Positions 51,245 to 60,611 of a stretch of 64,000 nucleotides of DNA are shown in pieces. Position 1 is the stretch's first letter, and each line of letters begins with the position of its first letter. Source of the DNA: CAVDRM01 sp963611355 (lineage in GTDB: Bacteria > Bacillota > Clostridia > Christensenellales > Aristaeellaceae); contig CAVDRM010000009.1 in assembly GCA_963611355.1 (NCBI GenBank), positions 8,870 through 72,869 on the forward strand, in the 5' to 3' direction. The position numbers were made by a program, and so were the translations under genes. The notes under the pieces were generated by a model, which saw only the letters and a list, made by a program, of their open reading frames with translations, was not told where the DNA came from and made no database searches.

Positions 51245-52810
51245 ATGCAGCAGTATCCCGAACAAAATTATCGGCAGACGGGCGCGGTCGGCTATTCGCC
51301 GCAGTCGCAGCAGTATTATGCGGCTGCCGGACAGCCTGAGACGCGAAACGGGACAACGCGCCGCCCAAGGACATTTGTGCAGCGCAGAAAGCGAAAGCGC
51401 CCTTTTTTGAAAATTCTGCTGGTGCTTCTTGTCCTTGGCTTGGCGGCCGGAGGCGGCTATTATTACAGCCAGTATTCCCGCGTCAAGCCGTATGAATTGG
51501 TCTTTATGCCCAACATCTCCATTGACGGCATTGATTTATCCGCCATGACGGTGGAGCAGGCAAAAACAGCAGTCTTTGAGAGCGTAAATCAGCGGCAGAA
51601 CAGTTGGTCGCTCAGCATTACCTATCAGGGGCACACCTTTTCCACGCTGAATTATGAGCTGATGGGCATTCAGACGGACGAAGCTCAGGTCTATGCGCTG
51701 CTCAATCAGGCATACGCCTACGGTCACAGCGGCGGTACATTCGACCGCATTCGGGATTTGGAATATCTTGAAGAAAATCCCTTGGCGCTGTATACCACGC
51801 AGAGCGCCATGACGGATACGAATGTGGAGACCATTCTGTCGAAGATTGCCTTATACTTAGAAAAAGAGCCTACGGATGCATATCTGGCGGGCTTTTCGCC
51901 CGATGCCGATGACCCGTTCACCATCGCTGCGGAGACGGAGGGACAGACGCTCGACATTGCGCCCTATAAGCAGGAAATTTTAGAGCGGGCGGCGCGGGGC
52001 GAATCCGGCACATTAGAGCTGGAAACGACGCCCGTTCTGCCTTCCGTCACGGCGGCGGACATCCGCAAAACCGTCACGCTTTTGTCCACCGGAACGACCG
52101 CCATCTCCTCCGCCAGCACCGAGGGGCGCACAAGCAACATAAAAATTGCGTTCAACAAAATCAACGGCATGGTGCTGGAGGACGGAAAGACCTTCAGCTT
52201 TAATGACACGGTGGGCAAGCGCACCGCTAAAAACGGCTTTGCCGAGGCCATCGAATATGCCTACGGCGAACAGGTCATGGGCATCGGCGGCGGCGTATGT
52301 CAAGCCAGCACGACCGTTTATTTGGCCGCCGTGACGTCCAATCTGGAAATCGTCAAGCGCACCAAGCACTCCCTGCCCGTCAATTATACGGAGCTCGGGC
52401 AGGATGCCACCGTGTCCGACCGCGGCATTGACTTTAAATTCAAAAATACCTCAGGCGGGACGATTTATATTACCGCGCATGTGGAAAATGTCAAAGGCTC
52501 AAAGAAAAAACTCCAGTGCGTGGTCAAAATTTACGGACCGTCGCTGGGTGATGATGTCTATTACAAGCTGCGCTCCGTGAAGACGCAGGAGCTTGAGCCG
52601 GGCGAAACAGAGATTCGCAAGGACAAAGAAGCACAGTATGTGACCTATGAGGACCAAACCTATACTTATCGCAAAAGCTCTAAGGGCAGCGTTGTGGAAA
52701 CCTATCTCCAGCGCTGGGAAAACGGCAAAATGACCGAAGAGCATCTCATTACGACGGACACCTATGCGGCGAGAAACGAAATCGTATATGTCGGTGTCAC
52801 CAGCCGGTAG
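51245..52810 (+). CDS. VanW-family envelope protein
   Basis: This 521-residue protein has a Gln/Tyr-rich, then Arg/Lys-rich cytoplasmic N-terminus, one transmembrane helix (about 56-75, ILLVLLVLGLAAGGGYYY) and an exported part. A peptidoglycan-binding region (about 90-270) is followed by the VanW domain with INGMVLEDGKTFSFNDTVGK and GIGGGVCQASTTVYLAAV. A C-terminal G5-like segment follows. The ATG at 51245 has GGAG nine bases upstream; the ATG at 51230 would hide that site. VanW proteins are common in Bacillota wall biology, with unknown chemistry. Confidence 0.9.
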   Translation: MQQYPEQNYRQTGAVGYSPQSQQYYAAAGQPETRNGTTRRPRTFVQRRKRKRPFLKILLVLLVLGLAAGGGYYYSQYSRVKPYELVFMPNISIDGIDLSAMTVEQAKTAVFESVNQRQNSWSLSITYQGHTFSTLNYELMGIQTDEAQVYALLNQAYAYGHSGGTFDRIRDLEYLEENPLALYTTQSAMTDTNVETILSKIALYLEKEPTDAYLAGFSPDADDPFTIAAETEGQTLDIAPYKQEILERAARGESGTLELETTPVLPSVTAADIRKTVTLLSTGTTAISSASTEGRTSNIKIAFNKINGMVLEDGKTFSFNDTVGKRTAKNGFAEAIEYAYGEQVMGIGGGVCQASTTVYLAAVTSNLEIVKRTKHSLPVNYTELGQDATVSDRGIDFKFKNTSGGTIYITAHVENVKGSKKKLQCVVKIYGPSLGDDVYYKLRSVKTQELEPGETEIRKDKEAQYVTYEDQTYTYRKSSKGSVVETYLQRWENGKMTEEHLITTDTYAARNEIVYVGVTSR

Positions 52811-52857
52811 AACGGTGAAGAGCGGAGCATGATGGCCTGATTCTCCATTGCAAATGA

Positions 52858-52888
52858 AAAGCGCCTTTGCTTGGATGCAGAGGCGCTT
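52858..52888. terminator. Bidirectional terminator between VanW and the anchored-protein gene
   Basis: AAGCGCCT and AGGCGCTT form a stem between convergent genes; the minus side continues with TTTTCATTT. Confidence 0.7.
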
Positions 52889-52903
52889 CACTTATCAGGT
52901 GTA

Positions 52904-53620
52904 TCATTCCTCGGTTTCTTCTGCCGTTTCGATTGATTCCGTTTCATTCAACCATTCCGGCGCGTCGCCGCGTCCGGCCTGAATGAGGGCGTTGAAGAAG
53001 GGAATGACATTTTCGTCATTCCGGTTGTTCACCATGATGGCGGCGACCATGCCGCGGTTGTCCAGCTGCATGCCGTCAATAAAGCCGTACAACGAATCAA
53101 GCGGGATGCCGTACAGATGCGTTTCGGATGTTCCGCTGTCCTCGTCCGCAATCGTCACGCGGCCGGAGACGGTGTCAATGCCGGTGACGTCAATCGTCCC
53201 GTCCGCCACCAAGTCATCCAGTGCAATGAACGCGCCGGCGGCGGCAAAGGACTTAAAGTCGGCGGCAGGCAGAATATAAATATCCCCTTCTCCGGCGGCA
53301 ATGTACACGGAGAGCTGCATCTGGGAATAATAATCGGTATTGTCCGAGGCAGACAGGAGCGTAACGCCGGAGACAAGCTCCATATCGGGCACGACGCTTT
53401 TCCAAATCGGCTCAAAGAAGCTGTCCATCAGCTCCTCGGTGACCGTGCTGCTCTTGACATACACATCGATGCGCTTGTCCTGCGGGGAACGGTACGCGGT
53501 CTGGGCATACACCAAGCTCCAGCAGAACAGTGAGCAGGCAATGACGACCAGATATTTCCACAGGCTGTAGGTAAAATGCGTTTTCAGACGATCCTTGGTC
53601 ACAGGTGTACGGATATTCAT
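52904..53620 (-). CDS. Membrane-anchored protein, solute-binding-like, function unknown
   Basis: This is a 238-residue protein with one N-terminal transmembrane helix (about 24-40, YLVVIACSLFCWSLVYAQ) and an exported domain ending in an acidic tail (ESIETAEETEE). The pattern IAAGEGDIYILPAADFKSFAAAGAFIALDDL recalls the ligand cleft of extracellular solute-binding proteins, but the domain is half their length. No transporter lies nearby. No family is recognised, and the gene stands alone on the minus strand. Confidence 0.7.
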   Translation of the reverse strand: MNIRTPVTKDRLKTHFTYSLWKYLVVIACSLFCWSLVYAQTAYRSPQDKRIDVYVKSSTVTEELMDSFFEPIWKSVVPDMELVSGVTLLSASDNTDYYSQMQLSVYIAAGEGDIYILPAADFKSFAAAGAFIALDDLVADGTIDVTGIDTVSGRVTIADEDSGTSETHLYGIPLDSLYGFIDGMQLDNRGMVAAIMVNNRNDENVIPFFNALIQAGRGDAPEWLNETESIETAEETEE

Positions 53621-53645
53621 GAGAATCCCCTTTGATTTGACTGAA

Positions 53646-53675
53646 AAATGCCCGATGACGCGGGCATTTCTGCTT
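53646..53675. terminator. Terminator hairpin between luxS and the anchored-protein gene
   Basis: AAATGCCCG and CGGGCATTT form a stem with T-rich sequence on both strands. On the minus strand it would end luxS transcription. Confidence 0.7.
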
Positions 53676-53890
53676 TTTCAAAACCGGACAGCCCGCCTCG
53701 GAATGGCTGTCTTCGTGCATAGCATACCATATGCAGGGCGCTTTCTCAACCCTTCGGCAATGTTTTGACACATTGTAGAGGCGGCGATTCATCGGAGAAA
53801 TGCCGATAAAGAGCAGGGCGCGGAGCCATCAACGCGCACTTTCTCACCCCACTAATCACTAATCACTCATGACTAATGCCCCGCTATCCG

Positions 53891-54358
53891 CTAAGCCGGA
53901 TATTCCGTTCTCGGATTTTCCGTCAGTTCCTTCACATAACGGGCCGCATAATATTTGGCCATTTCTAAATTCTGCTCCGAATAATTTCCGCATTCGGCCG
54001 GATGCGCGCCGGGGATTTCACCCGTATAGGAGACGATAAAGCGGCACATATCGGCGACCAGCGGCAGGACATCGGCGGCTTCGGCCGCGCCGAAGAGAAT
54101 CAGATAGAACCCCGTGCGGCAGCCCATCGGCCCGAAATATACAATTTTGTCCTTCTGTGCGCCCGAACGCAGAAAGGTCGCTCCCAAATGCTCAATGGTG
54201 TGGATGGCCGGCATATCCATCACCGGTTCACGGTTGGGGGCAGTCATGCGCACATCAAAGGTCGTCACTTGGCAGTTGTCCTGTCTGTCCCGCCGCGATA
54301 CATACACGCCGGGCAGCAGACGGGTGTGGTCAATGGTAAAGCTGGGAATTTTTTCCAT
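53891..54358 (-). CDS. luxS: S-ribosylhomocysteine lyase
   Basis: This 155-residue iron or zinc enzyme splits S-ribosylhomocysteine into homocysteine and the AI-2 precursor. HTIEH at 53-57 gives two metal ligands and the catalytic Glu, and AECGNYSEQNL gives Cys123. GPMGCRTGFYL carries the active-site Cys80. The open frame extends to 54499, but the ATG at 54358 lies eight bases after GGGGAGG and gives full family length. A promoter is at 54390-54419. Confidence 0.97.
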   Translation of the reverse strand: MEKIPSFTIDHTRLLPGVYVSRRDRQDNCQVTTFDVRMTAPNREPVMDMPAIHTIEHLGATFLRSGAQKDKIVYFGPMGCRTGFYLILFGAAEAADVLPLVADMCRFIVSYTGEIPGAHPAECGNYSEQNLEMAKYYAARYVKELTENPRTEYPA

Positions 54359-54389
54359 GTTTATAACCTCCCCGTGCAGATTCATCGGC

Positions 54390-54419
54390 ATTATAGCACA
54401 GCGGCCGTTCCGCCGGCAA
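54390..54419 (-). promoter_or_regulatory. Promoter of luxS
   Basis: On the minus strand TTGCCG and TATAAT are 18 bases apart, with TGC before the -10 (extended -10). Confidence 0.65.
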
Positions 54420-54476
54420 GAGCAGACCTTTGTTTCGGGGAGCGCACAATGATTTTTTAACCTGCATTCAGGCATA

Positions 54477-54514
54477 TTTTGGTACTTCTTTTCTACCAAA
54501 AAGTATGCTATAAT
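54477..54514 (+). promoter_or_regulatory. Promoter with overlapping operator-like inverted repeat
   Basis: TTTTGGTA (54477-54484) and TACCAAAA (54494-54501) form a perfect 8-bp inverted repeat with a 9-base spacer, covering the -35 region of a TATAAT box (54509-54514, with TGC extension). A regulator binding here would block the promoter. Confidence 0.55.
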
Positions 54515-54647
54515 GACAGGACGGCAATGAAAAGGCAGTCAAAACGCCTGAGCCTGCCGCGTATCTGACGGAAAACATGGAAAGCCCGAATGGAATGCAG
54601 ACGAGCGCCGTATAATGCACGGTGAAGAAGGAAAGGGGTACCTGTTC

Positions 54648-55718
54648 ATGGATTTACATATGCTGTCAAGCTTAGAGCCTGTTTTTTTAAATCTTCATAC
54701 GCCCGTATCGTTGCTGGACAGCGAAGGCAACAGCCTCATTCCGAATGAGGACATTCGCTTTGTGCTGCCGAAGCTGACGGACGGGGCGGCGGTGGTCATG
54801 GATGGGCGCACCTACAAGGAATGCAGGTGTGCGCCGAATTTGGTGATGATGATTCCCGCACTGTCCGGCGAGCTGACGGACGACCTCTTCCGTATGGCGG
54901 ACGCCATGATTGGCGCGGCGCTGACCGCCAATACCGCGTCCAACGATGTTGGCAATGCCTACCAGCGGCTTTTGCAAAACGAGCTGTCGTTGGCGGAGCT
55001 GGATGCGGTGGTCGAGGAATATCATATTCAGCGGGAGCTGCCGCGCTGTGTGCTGCTGATGCACATGGTGCAGGTCAATCAGCGCAGCGCACAGGAAATT
55101 TTGGAAGAGGTGCTGCCGAAAATGAGCGGTGATGTCATTGTCACAATGGACAAGCACACAGCGGCCTTCCTGAAAGACTGCTCCGGCGTAGAGGATGAGG
55201 ACGAGCTGCGGCAGTTTGCCCTGGCTGCGCAGGAGACGCTGCGGGACGAGACCGCACTGAATTTAACGGTCGGCATCGGCTGCATTGCCAAAAGCATTGA
55301 AGATTTGCATTCCTCCTTCCGGCAGGCGCGCCGCGCCATTGAGATAGGCCGCGTTTATCGGGAGGATGAGACGGTTTTTGTCTATCGTTCGCTTCTTTTG
55401 GAACGCTTCCTGTCCGACATTCAGCCCGACACGGCGGCTCATTACCATTCGCTGCTGTTCAACCGCTCAACTGCGCGGCTGTTCAGCGATGAAATGCTGT
55501 ACACCATCGAAATGTTTTTTAAGAAGGATCTTAACCTTTCGGACACGGCGCGGCAGCTTTATATTCACAGGAACACCCTGGTGTACCGTCTGGATAAGGT
55601 GCAGCGGCAGGTTGGTTTGGATTTAAGAAAATTCTCGGACGCCGTGACCTTCAAGATGCTGCTGGAAATGAAAAAATGCGGAAACAATAAGGCGAAGGCC
55701 TCGAAAAAACTGCGCTGA
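54648..55718 (+). CDS. PucR/CdaR-type transcriptional regulator
   Basis: This is a 356-residue regulator with an N-terminal sensory region (about 1-110), a central GGDEF-like domain seen in CdaR proteins (LTVGIGCIAKSIEDLHSSFRQARRAIEIG) and a C-terminal PucR helix-turn-helix (DLNLSDTARQLYIHRNTLVYRLDKVQ). The ATG at 54648 is chosen over 54615 because GGAAAGGGG precedes it. Such proteins activate catabolic genes, often for sugar acids or purines. Here the targets are unknown; it sits 28 bases before an S41 protease gene and could regulate its own promoter. Confidence 0.88.
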   Translation: MDLHMLSSLEPVFLNLHTPVSLLDSEGNSLIPNEDIRFVLPKLTDGAAVVMDGRTYKECRCAPNLVMMIPALSGELTDDLFRMADAMIGAALTANTASNDVGNAYQRLLQNELSLAELDAVVEEYHIQRELPRCVLLMHMVQVNQRSAQEILEEVLPKMSGDVIVTMDKHTAAFLKDCSGVEDEDELRQFALAAQETLRDETALNLTVGIGCIAKSIEDLHSSFRQARRAIEIGRVYREDETVFVYRSLLLERFLSDIQPDTAAHYHSLLFNRSTARLFSDEMLYTIEMFFKKDLNLSDTARQLYIHRNTLVYRLDKVQRQVGLDLRKFSDAVTFKMLLEMKKCGNNKAKASKKLR

Positions 55719-55746
55719 TAAAATGGAAAGGATTGGTGTCCCTGCC

Positions 55747-57006
55747 ATGAAAAAACGACTGTTTATCGGACTGACCGTCATCGTGCTTGTCGTTGGGATT
55801 TTAACCTATGCCCTCGCCTCGGAAGGCAGACTTTCCGGCAGCATTCTTTCTGCTCTTTTCCCTCAGAAAACCGTGACCATCACACAGGAAGAGTATGAGC
55901 GCTATCAGAAGTACGCCAAATTAGAGGAAATATATCAATATCTGAACAATTATTACTACACCGAGCCGGATACGGATGCCATGATGGAATGGGCAATCAA
56001 CGGCATGATGGCTTCGCTGGACGACCCGTACACCTTCTATTATAATGAAGAGAACTGGGCGGAGCTGTGGGAGTCGGACGAGGGTGAATATGCCGGCATC
56101 GGCATTCAGCTCCTTGGCAATTATTCGACCGGCATTGTGACCATCAGCCGCGTGTTCAAGAATACGCCTGCGGAAAACGCAGGCCTTCGCCGCGGCGACG
56201 TGCTGAAGCGGGTGGAGGAGCTGGAGGTCACGGCAGCAACCATGTCCGAGGCCGTGAACATCATGCGTGGCCATGTGGACGAAATCGCGGAGATAGAGGT
56301 GGAGCGCAAGGGCGAAAGCATCGTATTCCATGTGCCGCGTGCGGAAATTAAAGTCAACTGGATTGAAAGCAAAATGCTGGACAATGACGTCGGCTATATC
56401 TGCCTGTATGAATTTTCCGGCGATTGCGCCGATACGCTGGCCGAAGCGCTGACGGCGCTGGAGGCCGAGGGTGCCAAGGCGTTGGTGCTGGACTTGCGCG
56501 ACAACGGCGGCGGCTGGGTGGATTCTGCGCTCAGCATTGCCGACCTTTTCCTGGATAAGCAGCTCTTCTTCTACGCGGAGGACCGCTCAGGCGAGCAGGA
56601 AAAGCACTACACCACGGACGGCAGGGACGATATCCCGCTGGTAATTTTGGTCAACGAGGGGAGCGCCTCGTCTAGCGAGATTCTGTCCGGCGGCCTTCAG
56701 GAAGCGGGACGCGCCACCTTAGTCGGCACACAGACCTACGGCAAGGGCATTATGCAGAATGTCGTCGCCCTGTCCGGCGGCAAGGACGGCATTCAGTTCA
56801 CCGTGATGCAGTATTTCATGCCCTCCGGAAAGACCGTCCATAAGGTCGGCATCACGCCGGACATCGAGGAGGTCATGCCCGAAGAATATGTCGGCGAATA
56901 TTTTGATCTGGGCGATATGTCGGATCCGCAGCTCCGCCGCGCATGGGAGAAAGCCGTTCAGCTGATTGAAAACGGAGAGAAAGCGGAAGAATTGCCGGCG
57001 GCATAA
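55747..57006 (+). CDS. S41-family C-terminal processing protease
   Basis: This 419-residue protease has an N-terminal membrane anchor or signal (RLFIGLTVIVLVVGILTYALA), a PDZ domain (about 105-190, with AGIGIQLLGNY and NAGLRRGDVLKRV) and the S41 peptidase core. DLRDNGGGWV, NEGSASSSEI (nucleophile Ser308) and TYGKGIMQ (Lys333) form the Ser-Lys site. The ATG at 55747 begins the signal segment; the upstream ATG at 55723 has no ribosome binding site. CtpA/B-type enzymes trim exported proteins, including sporulation signalling factors. Confidence 0.92.
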   Translation: MKKRLFIGLTVIVLVVGILTYALASEGRLSGSILSALFPQKTVTITQEEYERYQKYAKLEEIYQYLNNYYYTEPDTDAMMEWAINGMMASLDDPYTFYYNEENWAELWESDEGEYAGIGIQLLGNYSTGIVTISRVFKNTPAENAGLRRGDVLKRVEELEVTAATMSEAVNIMRGHVDEIAEIEVERKGESIVFHVPRAEIKVNWIESKMLDNDVGYICLYEFSGDCADTLAEALTALEAEGAKALVLDLRDNGGGWVDSALSIADLFLDKQLFFYAEDRSGEQEKHYTTDGRDDIPLVILVNEGSASSSEILSGGLQEAGRATLVGTQTYGKGIMQNVVALSGGKDGIQFTVMQYFMPSGKTVHKVGITPDIEEVMPEEYVGEYFDLGDMSDPQLRRAWEKAVQLIENGEKAEELPAA

Positions 57007-57207
57007 ATTTTTCGTCCGCCTGTCGGACAATTTAAGGATGGGGGAAGGAATCTCACCTCTTCCCTGAAAGCCGCGGCACCATGTGCACGGCGAGCGACAC
57101 TTGGAATACCGCTTCTGTCATTCATTTCAGACCGTACAATGATGTGCTTTTGCCACCCGCTTACGAGCAATCGATGTCCGACTGCAAGCCTGCTGCTTTC
57201 CCATCAA

Positions 57208-57240
57208 AGCGTGACAAGACAATTTCTTGGCACGCTTTTT
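57208..57240 (+). terminator. Terminator after the S41 protease gene
   Basis: AGCGTGACAAG and CTTGGCACGCT pair with one mismatch and are followed by TTTT. Confidence 0.8.
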
Positions 57241-57597
57241 ATATGTTTTGCAATATTTGATACGATGCGCAATTAAAATCATCCAAACAAATCAATGGCC
57301 GATGCGGAAAAACACGCCAAAAATCGTCTGTCCTGCTTCTCTCTCGGCACATTTTCAGCCGATGAAAAGCAGGACAGTGAAACGGATGCTCAGGGTAAAC
57401 CTTAAGCAAAGCATTGAAGCCGGTACCCTTACTCCGTTTTCAGAATAACACACGATTATGAAAAGGATTTGGCGAAAATGTGAAAAAGCGGAGGCATAAT
57501 GGATACAAAAAAGGCAGAAATATGGTAGAATGTCTTGTGCGTCAGCATTAGATTCGGCACATGGCAATGGCCGACTGCTTTACGGAGGGTAAGAAGC
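57241..57597. other. Gene-free intergenic region
   Basis: About 360 bases hold no supported gene; short frames on both strands lack ribosome binding sites and family similarity. A weak extended -10 box (TGGTAGAAT near 57531) may serve the TraX-like gene. Confidence 0.45.
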
Positions 57598-58353
57598 ATG
57601 ACGGAGCAAATCCGAAAGACCCCGCTTGCCGGGTGCACGGCAACAGGCACATTAAAGCTCATCGCCTTTCTTTCGATGATTATCGACCATGTCGGTGTGG
57701 TTTTTTTCGGCGCAGCGTTGGAATGGCGCATCATCGGGCGCATGGCGTTCCCGCTGTTTGCGTGGTGTCTCGTCATCGGCGCGGAATATACGAGCTCATG
57801 GACGCGCTATGCGGCTCGGCTGTTTCTTCTGCTGCTCATCTCACAGCCCTTTTATATGACGGCACTCCATCATGCGTGGTATGAGCTGAATATATTTGCG
57901 ACCTTGCTGACTGCTCTTTTCGCCATCGCCGGCATTCAGAAAAGACGCTTCGGCAGCCACATTTGGGCGCCCATCCTCGCTGTTCTGACGGCCTGCCTGT
58001 TCAAGATGGATTACGGCTGGAAGGGCGTTGCGTTTATCCTGCTGCTCTATGCCGTGCGCGGCAGCAGGGGCGGCCTCATCGCCGTCACGATTGCCTTCTG
58101 CCTGTATTGGGGGCAGAATACGACGGTCATCCATTCCGTTTTCGGCATCCCGCTGGACGGGCTTTCGACGCTCACGCCCTACGGCAGCACACTGTTTCAA
58201 TCCCTGTTTCGGGTGCAGACGGCGGCGCTTCTGGCTCTGCCGCTCATTTTGTCGCCGATTCAGAAGGACATCCAAATGCCCAAATGGATTGCCTATTCCG
58301 TGTACCCCGCCCATCTGCTGATTTTGTATTTGCTCCAAATCATTTGCGCCTGA
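57598..58353 (+). CDS. TraX-family membrane protein
   Basis: This 251-residue polytopic protein of about eight helices matches the TraX family: TLKLIAFLSMIIDHVGVVFF, IGRMAFPLFAWCLVIGAEYT and the closing MPKWIAYSVYPAHLLILYLLQ are characteristic. TraX acetylates pilin in the F plasmid, but chromosomal Bacillota homologues are found without conjugation genes and are thought to be acyltransferases. GGAGGGTAAGAAGC precedes the ATG at 57598; the open frame start at 57535 is unlikely. The acetylation target is unknown. Confidence 0.9.
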   Translation: MTEQIRKTPLAGCTATGTLKLIAFLSMIIDHVGVVFFGAALEWRIIGRMAFPLFAWCLVIGAEYTSSWTRYAARLFLLLLISQPFYMTALHHAWYELNIFATLLTALFAIAGIQKRRFGSHIWAPILAVLTACLFKMDYGWKGVAFILLLYAVRGSRGGLIAVTIAFCLYWGQNTTVIHSVFGIPLDGLSTLTPYGSTLFQSLFRVQTAALLALPLILSPIQKDIQMPKWIAYSVYPAHLLILYLLQIICA

Positions 58354-58414
58354 GCATATTTTTGATGGAAATTCCGACGAACCGCACAAAATAATTTTTC
58401 CTTCCGAAAAGCTG

Positions 58415-58443
58415 TTGCCTGTCAAGGAAAATTGTGCGATAAT
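58415..58443 (+). promoter_or_regulatory. Promoter of guaA
   Basis: TTGCCT and GATAAT are separated by 17 bases, 36 bases before the TTG start. No purine riboswitch is visible in the short leader. Confidence 0.55.
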
Positions 58444-58479
58444 AATCAAGTTATTTCAACTTTGAAGGGACGGGTTGAC

Positions 58480-60015
58480 TTGCACCAGACGATCGTCATC
58501 CTTGATTTCGGCGGCCAGTACACGCAGCTCATTGCGCGGCGTGTTCGGCAGGAAAATGTCTATTCTTATGTACTCCCGTACAGCGCGACCGCCGATGAAA
58601 TTCGTGTGTTGTCGCCTGTCGGCGTGATTTTGAGCGGCGGCCCGTCCAGTGTGCTGGATGCCGATGCTCCGCGCTGCGCGCCGGAGGTCTTTGAACTTGG
58701 CATTCCCGTGCTGGGCATCTGCTACGGAATGCAGCTGATGAGCTATATGCTGAACGGCCGTGTGGCACGCGCCGATAAGCGCGAATACGGGCTTGTGGCT
58801 GTTCATATGGACAGAACGCAGAAATGGCTGAGCGAGGCCAATGAAACGAACAACTGCTGGATGAGCCATACCTATCAGGTCGTGCAGCTGCCGGAGGGCT
58901 TTTCGGCGGTCGCATGGTCGGCCTCCTGCCCTGTCGCCGCCATGCAGAACAGCGAACGAAAGCTGTACGGCGTGCAGTTCCACCCCGAAGTGACGCATAC
59001 GGACAACGGCCAGAAAATCCTTCGCTCCTTCCTCATGAACGTCTGCGGCTGCACGGGCGATTGGGAAATGGAAAGCTACGCCAAGCAGCAGATCGAGCTG
59101 ATTCGGCAGGAAGTCGGCACAGGCAGCGTTTTGCTTGGTCTGTCCGGCGGCGTGGACAGCGCTGTCGCAGCGGCGCTTCTGTCCCGCGCCATCGGCCAGC
59201 AGCTCACCTGCGTGTTCGTCGACCACGGCTTTTTGCGCAAGGATGAATTTAAGCAGGTGTGCGATGTCTTTACCTCCACGTTTGAGGTGCGGCTTATCGC
59301 CGTGGACGCCCGTGAGCGCTTTATGAGCGCGCTTAAGGGCGTTTCCGAGCCGGAAAAAAAGCGCAAAATCATTGGCCGCGAATTTATTGAGGTCTTTAAG
59401 GACGAGGCGAAAAAGCTGGGCAGGCTGGACCATTTTGCGCAGGGCACGATTTATCCCGACGTCATCGAAAGCGGCGCGACCAAGGGCAGCAATGTGATTA
59501 AGAGCCACCATAATGTGGGCGGCCTGCCCAAGGAGCTGGGCTTTACCAGCCTGATTGAGCCGCTTCGGATGCTGTTCAAGGATGAGGTGCGGAAGCTGGG
59601 CATTACGCTGGGTCTGCCTGAATCGCTCGTCTGGCGGCAGCCCTTTCCGGGACCTGGCTTGGCTATCCGCGTGATGGGCGACCTGACGGAGGAAAAGCTC
59701 AAAATCGTTCGGGAAAGCGATGCAATCCTGCGCGAGGAGATTGCCAACGCAGGTCTTTCCAAGGATATCAGCCAGTATTTCACCGTCCTGACCGGCGTCC
59801 GCTCCGTCGGTGTGATGGGGGATGAACGCTCGTATGACTATTCCGTCGCCATCCGCGCCGTCCGCACGGACGACTTTATGACCGCCGATTGGGTTCGCAT
59901 CCCTTATGACACCATCGCGCTCATCAGCCGCCGCATCGTCAACGAAGTCCCGCATGTCAACCGCGTCCTGCTGGACGTCACCACGAAACCACCGGCATCG
60001 ATTGAGTGGGAATAA
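58480..60015 (+). CDS. guaA: GMP synthase (glutamine-hydrolysing), TTG start
   Basis: This 511-residue enzyme aminates XMP to GMP. The N-terminal class I amidotransferase has the nucleophile elbow GICYGMQ (Cys81) and FHPEVTH. The ATP pyrophosphatase domain has LLGLSGGVDSAVAAALL, and the C-terminal dimerisation domain ends VTTKPPASIEWE. The start is TTG at 58480, with AAGGGA and GACGGG shortly upstream; the open frame from 58432 begins inside the promoter. The 3' end (GAGTGGGAATAA) is a known integration target in other Bacillota, which matters because the DNA changes character right afterwards. Confidence 0.97.
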   Translation: MHQTIVILDFGGQYTQLIARRVRQENVYSYVLPYSATADEIRVLSPVGVILSGGPSSVLDADAPRCAPEVFELGIPVLGICYGMQLMSYMLNGRVARADKREYGLVAVHMDRTQKWLSEANETNNCWMSHTYQVVQLPEGFSAVAWSASCPVAAMQNSERKLYGVQFHPEVTHTDNGQKILRSFLMNVCGCTGDWEMESYAKQQIELIRQEVGTGSVLLGLSGGVDSAVAAALLSRAIGQQLTCVFVDHGFLRKDEFKQVCDVFTSTFEVRLIAVDARERFMSALKGVSEPEKKRKIIGREFIEVFKDEAKKLGRLDHFAQGTIYPDVIESGATKGSNVIKSHHNVGGLPKELGFTSLIEPLRMLFKDEVRKLGITLGLPESLVWRQPFPGPGLAIRVMGDLTEEKLKIVRESDAILREEIANAGLSKDISQYFTVLTGVRSVGVMGDERSYDYSVAIRAVRTDDFMTADWVRIPYDTIALISRRIVNEVPHVNRVLLDVTTKPPASIEWE

Positions 60016-60112
60016 TACCCGAAAGGCTGAAAAGCCTTGAAAATGCTGGACTTTTGGGTTACGGAATTGCCCCGTGACAACAAAATGACAACATTTTAGA
60101 TTATCCAAGAAT

Positions 60113-60162
60113 AAAGAGCTATCTGATTTCTGTTAGAGAAGTCAGATAGCTCTTTTTGTTTT
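60113..60162 (+). terminator. Terminator after guaA
   Basis: AAAGAGCTATCTGA (60113-60126) and TCAGATAGCTCTTT (60142-60155) form a perfect 14-bp stem followed by a T-rich run. Confidence 0.9.
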
Positions 60163-60180
60163 ATCGTGTATTATTGCCGA

Positions 60181-60493
60181 TTACCAATTAATAAAGTCAT
60201 AAGCTAGATTGCCAAGCTTTGATAACTCTAAATCTAAAGAATTTGCATTTAGTAGTTCTGTTATTTTAGCTTGACATTCCAGATATTGTTGCTCAGTAAG
60301 CTTGCTCCAAACGTAATCCTTAATATGCGCTTTTTTAATAATAATACTGTCAAGAGGGCAATCACACGATGAAAAATCAGGAATAGCTTTGTCTACAAAT
60401 ATCAAATCACTAAAAACATATAGATATTTGAAAGTCATATTTATGAGTTTTTGAGCGAGTCCAAACCCAGTTACATAATGATTGTCATTGCCT
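60181..60493 (-). pseudogene. 3' part of a gene split by the IS21 element
   Basis: This AT-rich stretch encodes NDNHYVTGFGLAQKLIN and then the 85 residues from MTFKYLYVFSDLIFVDKAI to the stop at 60181. When the IS and one copy of the GCCT duplication are removed, it continues the N-terminal fragment at 62873-63139 in frame, giving a protein of about 191 residues. No family is recognised. The internal ATG at 60438 could give an 85-residue product, but it has no clear ribosome binding site. Confidence 0.75.
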
Positions 60494-60611
60494 TGTTAGC
60501 GCCGGGAGAAAATCGCCATTTTGAGCCGGGAGAAAACAGCCAATTTGAGCCGGACGAAAATCGCCAATCCATACCAAGATGGTGTAGCCAGTCCCGGTCT
60601 GGATATAGGTT

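Noticed and set aside
57227..57448. 73-codon frame after the S41 protease
   Set aside because: It begins inside a terminator stem, lacks a ribosome binding site and has no protein-like pattern.
58354..58479. Purine riboswitch upstream of guaA
   Set aside because: The leader after the promoter is only about 30 bases, too short for the three-way junction.
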